From: Molossus alvarezi
Taxonomy: Eukaryota; Chordata; Mammalia; Chiroptera; Molossidae
Assembly (NCBI GenBank): GCA_037176705.1
Contig: CM073898.1
Coordinates: forward strand, 39,001,488 to 39,065,487
Direction: 5' to 3'
Length of the DNA: 64,000 nt
In this document: in pieces, positions 1 to 9,556 of the stretch
Layout of the letters: the number at the start of each line of letters is the position of its first letter
Position numbering within the stretch: position 1 is the first letter of the stretch
Translations under genes and position numbers: made by a program
The notes under the pieces: generated by a model
What the model was told of the DNA's origin: nothing
Seen by the model: only the letters and a program-made list of their open reading frames with translations
Database searches by the model: none

Positions 1-540
1 TCCTGCTGAAATATTATCAGAACCTCCAAGTTCTCAGTACTACCTGTTCTTTGTTAATCCTGCTAGAACCATGGGGCACAGGCATTCAGGCAGAAATGTC
101 TGATGTGCAAGATGGGTATTTTAATTTAAATTTGAAAAGTCAGAATAGACACTAATATTTGAAGTCAATATACAAATACAATTACTGAAACTCTGGAAAT
201 GGGTTAGTCACAAAGGGTCAGAATTCTAAGATAAGCTTTGGATAATGACTCTGCTTAAGAGACAGAAAACGCAAATGCCAAGAGCTTTAGATATACTCAC
301 TGCTTAAGCTAAAATACCTCTTAGGGTAGAGAGTAAAGGTATATATATCCCTGAAGGGATTGAAGATGTAGTCCAAAGAGGCCAGCGACAAAGGCAAAGT
401 TTCTTTGAAGGTTTGCATTTATCTTAGAAGTTCATGCAAACTCTGCCTTTTGCACCATGATATATCTGTGTATTAATATAAAAATAATATTCCCTGTTCT
501 AAACTTTATAACAAAATTAATGCTTCAAAAATGTATAATG

Positions 541-789
541 CACCCTGGTCGGTTTGGCTCAGTGGTTAGAGTGTTGGCCCACGGTCCAGAAAGACCCGGG
601 TTAGGTTCCCGCTAAGGGCACGTACCTCAGTTGCAGTTTGTCCCCGGCCCTGGCTGGGTCGTGTGGGTGGCAGTCACTCAATGTGTCTCTTTCACGTCGA
701 TGTTTCTCTCTCTCTCTCTCTCTCTCCCTCCCACTCTATCTGAACAAAAAATGGAAAAATGTCCTTAGGTGAGGATAAAAAAAAAAAAA
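541..789 (+). mobile_element. Ves SINE (type 1), full length
   Basis: It has a tRNA-like head with A/B-box-like motifs, a body with a CT-rich run, a terminal TCCTtAGGTGAGGA hairpin and an A-tail. It is flanked by an 8 bp duplication GTATAATG (533-540, 790-797). Confidence 0.92.
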
Positions 790-829
790 GTATAATGTAT
801 CCTGGTTTCATACATGCCCTGGCTCATCA

Positions 830-1045
830 ACACATGCACTATGACATTATTTCACTTATTCCTTAGGATAATCCTAGAAGTAGGTATTATATCTCCATTT
901 TGGAGAAAAAGAAACCAACAATCAAAGAAATGAAGGAACTAGTCTATGGTCACAAAACTAGTGACTGGAAGAATTGGGATTTGAATTTTAGGAACTGTCT
1001 GATTTCAACATCTGTGCTTTCTATTATACTATGGTGTTTCTCATT
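830..1045 (+). mobile_element. MIR fragment
   Basis: The motif order is that of MIR: a short stretch like 'cattattattcc...aggtattat', then 'gaaactgag'-like and 'ggtcacaaaactagtg' and 'ggatttgaa' blocks. It is old and degraded. Confidence 0.6.
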
Positions 1046-1079
1046 TAGTGACAAGGGGAAGAAAAGAATTTAGTAAAGG

Positions 1080-1186
1080 GCCCTGGCCAGTTTGGCTCAG
1101 CGGTGGGAGCGTTGCCCTGCGGACCAGAGAGTCCCGGGTTTGGTTCCCGCTAGGGGCATATACCAAAAAAAAAAAAAAAAAAAAGG
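1080..1186 (+). mobile_element. Short tRNA-only SINE with A-tail
   Basis: Only the Ves tRNA-like part is present, ending GGGGCATATACC and passing straight into about 20 A. A perfect 14 bp duplication GAATTTAGTAAAGG flanks it (1066-1079, 1187-1200), so this is a complete insertion and not a later truncation. Confidence 0.9.
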
Positions 1187-1421
1187 GAATTTAGTAAAGG
1201 TAGATTGTGGTGTAACACAAAGACTACACACTGAGCTAGCTGCCCAGGACTAAATTCTGATTTTACCAGATTCATCCACACTCAATGGAGACACAACTTA
1301 GCAATAATTAAGCCCTGTCAATTCTATTTCTCACATCTCTCTTGCATTTAATCTAACTACCACTGCTTGTAAATTATTTTTCACTAGATTATTGTAACAG
1401 CTTTCAAACAACTTATTTCTT

Positions 1422-1465
1422 GGTGCATGGGTCAATGCTCGACCACTGAGCCATATCGGCTGGGC
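1422..1465 (-). mobile_element. Tailless 44 bp SINE fragment
   Basis: The sense strand is the first 44 nt of a type-2 Ves head, from GCCCAGCC to CATGCACC. There is no A-tail. A perfect 17 bp duplication CAAACAACTTATTTCTT flanks it (1405-1421, 1466-1482). Confidence 0.85.
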
Positions 1466-2135
1466 CAAACAACTTATTTCTTGTCTCTATTCTCAGAACC
1501 ACCAATCCATACTCTAAAATGCCATCAGTGGTTTTTGTTTCTAATGCAAACCTGATCATATTCAAATTTTTCAGCGGCTCCTTTGTACAGCACAGAAAAA
1601 CCTTTGTGAAGTGGCTCATGAGTGACAGCTTATTTACTACTCTGCTGCTTCTCCTTCCTCAATTTTGCTCCAGCAAGAAAAATTGTTTTTTAGATCCTGT
1701 ACCATGCCATAGCATACTTCACCACACTGCTGTGTTTTGTATTTGCTGCTACAGTGGCTTTGTATGCTTCCTCAGGGGAACCTCTACTGAACCCCCAAGT
1801 TTCAGCTCAAGCAATCAACTTTGGAAAGTCCACCTTGCCTCTCCCAGACTAAGGACGCTATATTTCTATGGCCTCCTACGCATACCTCCATTATGGCAAT
1901 TATTTGTATTTCTCACTTTATATTATTAGTTCCTTAAGAGCAATACCCACGTTTTCACATTGGTATTTCTGGTTATTAGCACAGAGACTGAAACATAAGC
2001 ATTAAAAAAAAAACACATGTTGAAATAATAATGCTGAACACAAAACAAATTAGATTGCATTTTCTCTTGACATCAGAAATTGCAATTATAATATCATGAG
2101 TAATAATTCAAAATGAAAAATTATTTGGTACCTAC

Positions 2136-2281
2136 ATGTACTGTCTTTGTTCAACATGAAAAAGATCCTTGCTTTCCATATTCTGCTCCAACAGTGTTCT
2201 GTTCTGTAGCATTAATGTCTGAATTTGATCTAGTAGATGTCGATTTTCTTCTTCTAAATTTCCTTTAAGTTGGCTTAGCAA
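2136..2281 (-). CDS. CCDC88A: Girdin window exon 18 (after the coiled coil)
   Basis: This exon has 146 nt, about residues 1312-1360, [20 protein letters not shown] to LFHVEQRQY plus AT (phase 2). Acceptor TTAAACAG|TTG. Two donors are possible in TACATGTAGGTACC. Only TACAT|GTAGGT keeps the frame, since using the second GT would read Tyr-Met-stop, so I chose the first. The next exon, expected to begin (I)DKLNELRRQKEKL, is not in the remaining 2.1 kb. Confidence 0.95.
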
Positions 2282-2410
2282 CTGTTTAAACACAAACAGT
2301 AATTTTTAAAAATATCAACATTTACATTTAATATAAATGACCCAAAACATTTGAAAAACAGAATACTTCACAGACTTATGTCTCCTATTTGAACAATTAG
2401 ATGGTCACAC

Positions 2411-2658
2411 TTTTTTTTTATCCTCACCCAAGGACATTTTTGCATTTATCTTCAGATAGAGCGGGAGGGAGGGAGAGAGGAAGAGAGAGAGAAAAACATT
2501 GATGTGAGAGAGACACATCAACTGGCTGCCACCCGCACAACCCCAACTGGGGCCAGGGATGAACTACAACCGAGGTACATGTCCCTAGGGGGAACTGAAC
2601 CCGGGACTCTCTGGTCTGTGGGCCGACACTCTAACCGCTGAGCCAAACTGGCCAGGCC
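2411..2658 (-). mobile_element. Ves SINE (type 1)
   Basis: Full length in antisense orientation. A 13 bp duplication TAGATGGTCACAC flanks it (2398-2410, 2659-2671). Confidence 0.92.
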
Positions 2659-3292
2659 TAGATGGTCACACTTTGATCAGAATGTGAGTGATTAGTAATA
2701 ATGACAGCTAAAGAACTGGGCTATGTGCTGTACATATATATTTTCATAATTCTCATAAACAATGGGTTTAACATAAATAAATTATCTAGTTCCAAAAACA
2801 CTGCTTTCATCAAAATTGTTTAACTTCTAGTCCAAAAGGGAGATTCAAATTTCTGGCCTTCTGTTTAAGTAGCTATGAAACACTTCTCATCCACCAAGTT
2901 TTTTGCAAAGATTAAATAATACATGTAAAGTACCTGGTGTCATACCTATGGCACACAATAGATACTTAAGAAACCTCATTCTTTCCCCAACCACTGTTTT
3001 CAAGAAACCTTATAAGTTAGTATATACTTTTTGTGGCTTGAACAAAGGAGCCAGGTAATCTTGTCAATGACTGGTGTTGCTAGCTCATATCACTGGTAGT
3101 TGGGCTGCCAGTGGCATTGGGCTGCTTTTTCTTAATGGAAAGTAGAAGGAAATATGCCTTGGTTAGGCCAAAGTAGTGAGTCTCATGATTTAGCATAACT
3201 TATATATTTTTTTAAATGTAGATCTCTGGGTGCTAGCATTAGAATTCAGCAGATCTGGAGTAGAGCCCAGAGACCTGTATTTTTTAAAAAAG

Positions 3293-3538
3293 GCCGCGCT
3301 GGCCGGTTTGGCTCAGCAGTTAGGGCGTCAGCCCATGGACCAAAGAGTTGTGGGTTTGATTCCTGTCAAGGGCATGCTGCAGTTTGTTCCCTGGCCCTGG
3401 TTGGGGTCATGTGGAAGGCAACCTATCTAAGCGTCTCTCTCACATCGATGTTTCTCTCTCCCCCTCCTACTCTATCTGAAGATAAATGGAAAAATATCCT
3501 TGGGTGAGGATTTTAAAAATAAGTAAATAAACAAACAA
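3293..3538 (+). mobile_element. Ves SINE (type 1), diverged
   Basis: The head GGCCGGTTTGGCTCAG, the body and the 3' TCCTTGGGTGAGGA hairpin are all visible. An AAATAAGTAAATAA tail follows. Confidence 0.88.
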
Positions 3539-3700
3539 ATGCCATCAATAACTCTTCCTCCAAAAAAATAAGACAAAGAAAACGAACATTTAAAAATTCT
3601 CAAAGCCCTGGCTGGGCAGCTCAGTTGGATAGAGTGTCATCCTGATATGCCAAGGTTGCAGGTTTGATGCCGTCAGGACACATGTAAGAACCAATGAATG

Positions 3701-3889
3701 GCCCAACCAGTGTGGCTCACTGAATTGAGTGTCATCTCATGGACTGAAAGGTCCTGGTTCGATTCCTAGTCAGGGTACATGTCCAGGTTGGTGCAGCTTG
3801 ATCCTCAGTAGGGGGTGCACAGGAGGCAGCTGATCGATGTTTCTATCTCTCCCTTCTTTTCTCTCTAAAAAATCAATTAAAAAAAAAAA
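3701..3889 (+). mobile_element. Type-2 Ves SINE, nested
   Basis: Head GTGTGGCTCACTGAATTGAG, tail CTCTCTAAAAAATCAATTAA. It is inserted at CCAATGAATG of the host SINE. Confidence 0.88.
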
Positions 3890-3898
3890 CCACCAATG

Positions 3899-4136
3899 GC
3901 CCTGGCCGGTTTGGCTCAGCAGTCAGAGCATCAGCCTGTGGTCCAGAGAGACCCAGGTTCAGTTCCTGCTAAGGGCATGTACCTCAGATGCAGTTTGTCC
4001 CTGGCCCTGGTTGGGTCGTGCGGGTGACAGCCACTCAATGTGTCCCTTTCACGTCAATGTTTCTCTCTCTCTCTCCCTCCTGCTCTATCTGAACAAAAAA
4101 TGGAAAAATGTCCTCAGGTGAGGATTAAAAAAAAAA
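3899..4136 (+). mobile_element. Ves SINE (type 1), innermost of a nest
   Basis: It is inserted in the tail of the preceding SINE with duplication CACCAATG (3891-3898, 4137-4144). Confidence 0.9.
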
Positions 4137-4808
4137 CACCAATGAGTGCATAAATAAGTGGAACAACAAATCAATCTCTCCTTCCTCTCTCTCTCTCTCT
4201 CAAATCAATAAATAAAACCTATAGAGAAGCTATTTATGAATATCCATTAACAGCCATGTAGATCTAACAACTGTCCATGTTGTGCTAAATTTGTTTTATT
4301 TATCTATATATTATTATTTTTTTTTTTATTTTTTTTTATTTTTGTTATTACAATAACCCTACAATGCTCATGTCCACTGTGAGAGGCATTGAGGACCCGG
4401 GATGAGTTAGGATCGGGATCCTGCCCGCAGGTGCGTTTTGTATGGCGTATAGAATGTGCATGGCCATCTGGGTGCAGGTTGAGTTTCACTCTCGTATGGA
4501 ATCAGCAGATGAGTGTACTAAAAGCAATGCACCAAATGCGATTGATGTTAGAATCTTTACAAACTTGAAGTAGAATTGGTTGTTATTCTGAAAGTCAGAA
4601 GAAGAAGAATCTATCAAGTTTCAGAAAGACATGCATTAGCCTCAGTAGGGAAAGTGACTTGTGATCAGCACAATGGGTAATGCAGGCCTGGGCTGGAAAG
4701 CAGACTTCTGACTCACCCCAGGACTCTCCATCCATCCCTGCTGTCAAAATGTATTGAATGTCATCTAGCTTACTATTTTATGTATTTACTTTTGTAGCTT
4801 GCTATTTA

Positions 4809-5014
4809 AAAAAATTTTTTTCTCTCTATTGATATTTAGAGAGAGAGGAAGGGAGAGGGAGAGAGAGATAGAAACATCGATTGGCCGCCTCGTGCATGGC
4901 CCCCCTCCCCCCTCCCCCCTCCCCCCTCCCCCCTTCCCCCCTTCCCCCCTCCCCTAGGGATCAGTCCCACAGCCGGGGCATGTGCCCTGACCAGGAATCG
5001 AACCAGCAACCTCC
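4809..5014 (-). mobile_element. Type-2 SINE, 5'-truncated, inside the composite insertion
   Basis: The antisense SINE body is clear (GAGAGATAGAAACATCGATTGG). It lacks the first part of the tRNA head, its 5' end being the composite insertion's 5' end. Confidence 0.75.
4899..4954 (+). repeat. C6T tandem tract (G-rich on minus strand)
   Basis: It consists of seven or eight units of about CCCCCCT in the middle of the SINE body. The minus strand has many runs of six G and could form G-quadruplexes. Confidence 0.9.
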
Positions 5015-5498
5015 TATCTATATATTATTAAATTGAAATATAACATGTGGCAGATTCATTGCAAAATTGAATCCAGTTATCCTCATCTTATACCTATTTG
5101 CTCTTACAATGGGACAACTCTGCTGGGCATGGCGCTTTTCTGTGCTCTGCTCAAATCAAGTCAGTAGCAAAGTAGCAAAGGTGCTGGTTTTCATAGATTG
5201 CCCCTCACCCAGGCAGAACTACTAGGTATTGAAATTAGGAAAGGGAGAGGGGAATGAGAATGGGAGAAGTCACAATGCCTCATACAACTAACTATAGCTC
5301 CTACCCAAAGTTGAGTAGTTTTTAATAACTACTTTTCAATTTGTTGCCTGATTTTACTTCAGTTCCAGAGTCCTAAAATGATACTTTTTGACAGTTCTGT
5401 CAAATTTTAGTATTTCTTGGGGAGTTAATTCATCATGTTCCTCGCTCTACCATTTTGTTAAGTTCATTACTCCAATCGTATTTTACTTAAGACTTTTA

Positions 5499-5741
5499 CA
5501 GCCCTGGCCGGTTTGGCTCGGTGGTTTTAGAGCGTTGGCCTGTGGACCAGAGAGTACCAGGTTTGATTCCAGACAAGGGCACGTACCTTGGTTGCAGTTT
5601 GTCCCCGGCCCTGGTTGGGGTCATGCAGGTGGCAACCAGTCGATGCATCTCTCTCACATCGATGTTTCTCTCTCTCTCTCCCTCCCACTCTGTCTGAAGA
5701 TAAATGTAAAAACATCCTCGGGTGAGGATTAACAACAAAAA
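5499..5741 (+). mobile_element. Ves SINE (type 1)
   Basis: Full length with a 10 bp duplication AAGACTTTTA (5489-5498, 5742-5751). Confidence 0.92.
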
Positions 5742-5809
5742 AAGACTTTTATAAACCAAAGGCAGAATGAATGTTCTATATGTTCTAAGCTTTGTTGAGT
5801 ATTTAAATA

Positions 5810-5934
5810 TACAGGGTGGGGCAAAGTAGGTTTACAGTTGTGAGTACACACAACAGTTTATTCTTGTACTATATTAATTATTGTATTATTTTTCCATATG
5901 AACAACTGTAAACCTGCCTTTGCCCCACCTTTTA
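5810..5934 (+). mobile_element. Mariner-type MITE
   Basis: This is a 125 bp element with inverted ends of about 30 bp, CAGGGTGGGGCAAAGTAGG against its complement at the right, flanked by TA. It carries no gene and needs a transposase in trans. Only three or so mismatches separate the two ends, suggesting moderate age. Confidence 0.8.
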
Positions 5935-6284
5935 CATGCTTTCAAACCAATTTCCCTTTTCATTGGTTTACAATTTCAGACAAAACGCTTTTAGGTATTA
6001 CTTTTCTTATACAGTCTATTCCTAATTCTATTTAAGAGTTTGCTTAACTGCTGGTTCCCCAAAAGTTCCATGAAATTCAGGTGTTAACTTATATTCAAAC
6101 TAATTATTTAGGTACCAACCATAAAATTTAAGGGTTATCTAAAACTTACAGTATCCTTTTTATATTTCAAAACATTTAGCACTTTATCAAACCATTGTAA
6201 GAAGAGGTATGAAATTACATTAAGTATAGAACTGCATACACAGGCATATGTCATTTCTATTCAAAACCCAATGGCTCCCAATTT

Positions 6285-6560
6285 TACTCAGAATAAAAGT
6301 CAATGCTTTTACAATGGCCTATAAGGCAACATATCTGGCCCAGGCACATCTCTGAACTCACTCCTATTACTCTCCCCTTTGCTTATTTCCACTCCAGCCA
6401 CACGGACTAGCCTTAGGGTTATTGCATTGGCTGTTTGTCTGGAATAGTCTTTCCCCAGATATCCACATAATAATACCCTAATCTCCTTCAAAACTTTGCT
6501 CAATGATGCCTAGTTAAAATTTCAATCTATACATCCTTATCCCCCTTACACCACTCCATT
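6285..6560 (-). mobile_element. Ancient repeat, probably L2-type
   Basis: The block 'tttacaatggcctataaggc ... ctccagccac ... ggaatagtctttccccagat' follows the order of a well-known old mammalian repeat in antisense. I am unsure of the family name. Confidence 0.5.
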
Positions 6561-6599
6561 TTTATTTGCACATAACTTATCACTTTGTAACATACCATA

Positions 6600-7085
6600 T
6601 GATGGCAGGTTAATTTTCAAAATGGTTACAGTAGTATTTCCAGTCCATGTGCCTTTCTAGAATCTTGCCATTCTCCATCAATAGACTGAGTCTATTTCTC
6701 TTCCCCTTGAACCCACAGGACTTTGACTGCCTCAATGAATAGAATCCAGGGGAAGTGATGCATGATTTCTGAGGCTTGATATTAAATCAGAGATGGCTTT
6801 GTCTGGTTCTCAACATGTTGTGAGAAAGCCCAAAACAGCCCATGGGAAGAGACTACATGGAGAGAAAACTGATACCTCCATCTGATAGCCAGCATCAACT
6901 ACCAACATTCACTCAGTCTTTCAATCTTCCAGCTGAGGGCCCAGCTGAAAGTAGAGCAGAGACAAACTGGTTCTCTGAACTGTACCTGTCCAAATTCTGA
7001 CCCACAGAACTGTGAGCATAATAAATGGTTATGTTATATCACTAAGTTTTATGGGTAATTTCCTACAAAGCCGTATATAACAAAA
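6600..7085 (+). mobile_element. MLT1-type (ERVL-MaLR) solo LTR, degraded
   Basis: The 3' end 'ccacagaactgtgagcataataaatggtt...actaagttttatgggtaatt' and inner blocks ('gggaagagactacatggagag', 'gctgagggcccagctg') match the MLT1 LTR order. No viral genes are present. Confidence 0.7.
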
Positions 7086-7259
7086 CACTGAAACACTATA
7101 TATTTCATTTACTTATGTTTATTGTTTTCTTCCACTAGAATATAAATCCACAAGGGCAGAGATTTTTACCTATTTGGTTTACTAGTACATGCCAGGTAGC
7201 GAGTAACACTTTTTCATTCAACAGGACATGATTTTACCATTTAAAAAATATCTGAACAT

Positions 7260-7495
7260 GCCCTGGCCAGTTTTGCTCAGTGGTTAGAGCGTCGGCCTGC
7301 AGACCAGAGAGACCTGGGTTCGGTTCCCGCTAAGGGCACGTACCTCGGTTATAGTTTGTCAGTGGCCCCGGTTGGGGTCGTGTGGGTGGCAACCAGTCGA
7401 TGTGTCTCTCTCACATTGATGTTTCTCTCTCTCTCTTCTTCCCTCTCTCTCATGCTCTATCTGAAGATAAATGCAAAAAAAAAAAAATAAAAAAA
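7260..7495 (+). mobile_element. Ves SINE (type 1), early A-tail
   Basis: A 10 bp duplication ATCTGAACAT flanks it (7250-7259, 7496-7505). The A-tail begins directly after GAAGATAAATGC, so the usual 3' hairpin is absent. Confidence 0.9.
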
Positions 7496-7716
7496 ATCTG
7501 AACATACTAGTGTAAATTAATAGTAAAATGAAATTGAAATTAATAATAAGGGAAGTTTTTATGAATTACTTATAAATTTCAATTATCCCTAACCAATTCT
7601 TTTCAAAACACCCCACTAAATATATACTGCGGGTCATTATAATATCACTGTTTAGTCTTCAGGTGTGTCTTGATGCCTAAACAAAGGAGACAGTGATTAA
7701 ACTTATTAAAGCTCAC

Positions 7717-7903
7717 CTCACACTGGTTATTTAGCTTGGTGGATGTAATATCCAACTGTTGGTATTGTTCCTTTAGCTTTGAAAATTCAGCTTCTAATCT
7801 TGTTTGTTCCAGTTTGGAATTATTTAGAAGGCTTTTCAAGTTTTTATGGTCAGTTTGTAAAACTTCAGTCTCTTTTAAAAGCTGGTTATATGTATGATTC
7901 AAC
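7717..7903 (-). CDS. CCDC88A: Girdin window exon 17 (end of coiled coil)
   Basis: This exon has 187 nt, about residues 1249-1311, LNHTYNQLLKETEVLQTDHK to KLNNQCE. Acceptor TTTATAG|G, donor GAG|GTGAGC, phase 0 at its end. It carries the last dense heptads (LLNNSKLEQTRLEAEFSKLK). Confidence 0.96.
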
Positions 7904-8098
7904 CTATAAATAGAAATCATAATAGAAATAAAATTAGATTCCCTTTATAGCTTTCATTAGAATTTACACAATGTGGAAATGCTGTAAATCATATTCAGAC
8001 ATAATTAAAGAATATAAAAATTCTTTTGCCAGTTACTAAATTGATCAAGAATCAGTTTCTATTATGTAAACACTAGATTAAAAAAAAAAAAAAAAAGA

Positions 8099-8359
8099 GC
8101 CCTGGGCAGTTTTTCCCAGTGGTTAGAGCACCGGCCTGTGGACCAAAGAATCCCAGGTTTGATTCCGGCCAAGTGCAAGTACCTCGGTTGCAGTTCGTCC
8201 CTGGCCCCAACCTGGCCCCAGTTGGGGTCGTACGGGTGTCAACCAATCAATGTGTCTCTTTCACATTGATGTTTCTCTCTCTTGCTCTCCCCCTCCTGTC
8301 TGTCTGAAGCTAAAATGTAAAAATATCCTCAAGTGAGGATTAAAAAATAAAAAAAATAA
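8099..8359 (+). mobile_element. Ves SINE (type 1)
   Basis: It has a small internal duplication (GGCCCCAACCTGGCCCCAG). It follows an A-run at 8080-8096. Confidence 0.88.
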
Positions 8360-8556
8360 AAGATGAGTACTTTTTCCCCTTGAAATGAAATCTTTCAGCA
8401 TTTAAATACATTGAAGATATAAAGATATATAAAATTTTATCATATAAAATTTAAAGTATTAATAAGAAAATATTCAGATTATAGGACAAATAAGAAAATA
8501 ACCAATCCAGTTTTAATATCATAGAGAATTCAAAGATTCTAAAATTCAACCACAAG

Positions 8557-8754
8557 TCCAGCTGGTGTGGTTCAGTGGTTGAGTGTTAACCCCATGTATC
8601 AAGAGGTCACTGGTTCGATTCCCAGTCAGGACACATGCCCAGGTTGTGGGCCCGATCGCCAGTGTGGGGCATGCAGGAGGTGGCCAATCGATGTTCCCCC
8701 TCACTGAAGTTTCTGTCTCTCTCTCCCTCTCTCTCTAAAATAAATAAAAAAAAA
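8557..8754 (+). mobile_element. Type-2 Ves SINE
   Basis: Head CCAGCTGGTGTGGTTCAG, body with GGGGCATGCAGGAGG, tail AAATAAATAAAA. Confidence 0.88.
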
Positions 8755-8910
8755 TTCTAAAAAAGAAAATTAGTTGAATAAATCGAGAGAAACCATGAGA
8801 AAAGGAGATCTAGGATTTTGTCTGAACTAGCTGCATGATTTTGTTGGTAATTTACTTATTGCTGGGGTCTTTTTGTTTTTTAATTCTAAGTTATAGATAA
8901 TACTTTTTAA

Positions 8911-9119
8911 AAAAAAATAGGCCTTTGTTGATTGTTTTAGAAAGAGAGGGAGAGATAGAAACATCGATGTAAGAGAGGAACATCAACTGGCTGCCTCTGT
9001 GTGCCCAGCACCGGGGATAGAGCCCGCAACCCAGGCACGTGCCCTGACCGGGAATTGAATTGGGACGTCTCAGTCCATGAGGTGACACTTAATCCACTGA
9101 ACCACATTCTCCAGGCTTG
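8911..9119 (-). mobile_element. Older type-2-like SINE
   Basis: The antisense body is clear. An imperfect duplication (GATAATACTTTTTAA / GATGGTACTTTTAA) flanks it. Confidence 0.82.
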
Positions 9120-9195
9120 GATGGTACTTTTAAGTGGTAGTATATACTTTGGATATAATGAAGAATATTATAAAACTAAAATATATAAACATTAC

Positions 9196-9339
9196 CTATC
9201 ATTTTCACCACAAAGTTTCTTGTATTCTGCAGCTACAGTCTCATGGTTTTTGTTTTCAAGCAACATTTTTTCCTGTTCTACTTTCAGTGTTTTTTCCAAA
9301 TCTTCCAATTGTCCTTTCTGTTTTAGTAACTGATTATAA
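9196..9339 (-). CDS. CCDC88A: Girdin window exon 16 (coiled coil)
   Basis: This exon has 144 nt, about residues 1201-1249: one base, YNQLLKQKGQLEDLEKTL to YKKLCGEND, then AG (phase 2). Acceptor TTTTCTAG|T, donor GATAG|GTAATG. The split codon AG+G gives Arg. It is open throughout. Confidence 0.96.
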
Positions 9340-9556
9340 CTAGAAAAAAAAAAACTTAGTTATTTGGTTTATAATATTTCCTTCAGGGGAAAAATATTTT
9401 AGAATGATAAAACAAGTAATTTATTACATATCACAAAATATGTAAATTTATATAAATTTTCTACATAATCTCTTAGATCTGTTTAACACAATGTTTATTT
9501 TGTTACCCAAAGAAAATTGGTTTTAAATTAAAAACACAGAAAATATAATAAATTAC

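Larger units (their letters stand above)
1..2135 (-). other. Intron after window exon 18 (cut by edge)
   Basis: It holds a Ves SINE, a MIR, a short tRNA-only SINE and a tailless SINE (listed separately). The stretches 1-530 and 1483-2135 contain no feature I recognise. Confidence 0.85.
3605..4218 (+). mobile_element. Third-type bat SINE, split by two insertions
   Basis: The head GCCCTGGCTGGGCAGCTCAGTTGGATAGAG runs to 3700. The tail (GTGCATAAATAAGTGGAAC, then a CT run and AAATCAATAAATAAAA) resumes at about 4145. The type-2 SINE 3701-3889 and Ves 3899-4136 sit in the gap. Confidence 0.8.
4317..5014 (-). mobile_element. 698 bp composite retroinsertion
   Basis: A perfect 16 bp repeat TATCTATATATTATTA (4301-4316, 5015-5030) flanks it. 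On the minus strand it begins inside a type-2 SINE, crosses a G-rich tract, continues into about 490 bp of sequence I cannot assign, and ends in an A-rich tail. The GC-rich block at 4380-4450 resembles a transcript's untranslated region. I read it as one retroposed transcript that began in or near a SINE. It could also be a novel composite element. Confidence 0.65.
2282..7716 (-). other. Intron, 5.4 kb, repeat-rich
   Basis: It contains Ves SINEs, the three-deep nest at 3605-4218, the composite insertion 4317-5014, a mariner MITE, an L2-like piece and an MLT1 LTR. Stretches 2672-3290, 5031-5488 and 5935-6280 show nothing I can name. Confidence 0.85.
7904..9195 (-). other. Intron, 1.3 kb
   Basis: Three SINEs occupy about half of it (8099, 8557, 8911). 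The rest is AT-rich with no recognised feature. The 217 bp intron 9340-9556 downstream in the gene is free of repeats. Confidence 0.8.

Noticed and set aside
1519..1929. 136-codon plus-strand open frame
   Set aside because: It lies in girdin intron sequence, has no recognisable protein family, and covers unrelated repeat traces. Chance frame.
1..2135. Further 3' exon of girdin (expected DKLNELRRQKEKL)
   Set aside because: I read the minus strand of the whole stretch and found neither the coding text nor a plausible acceptor-donor pair.
4304..4489. Possible small gene on the minus strand (His/Ser-rich frame)
   Set aside because: The frame runs into the A-rich tail of the composite insertion and has no family resemblance.
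6600..7085. Endogenous retrovirus with genes
   Set aside because: Only a degraded MLT1-type solo LTR is present, with no gag, pol or env text nearby.
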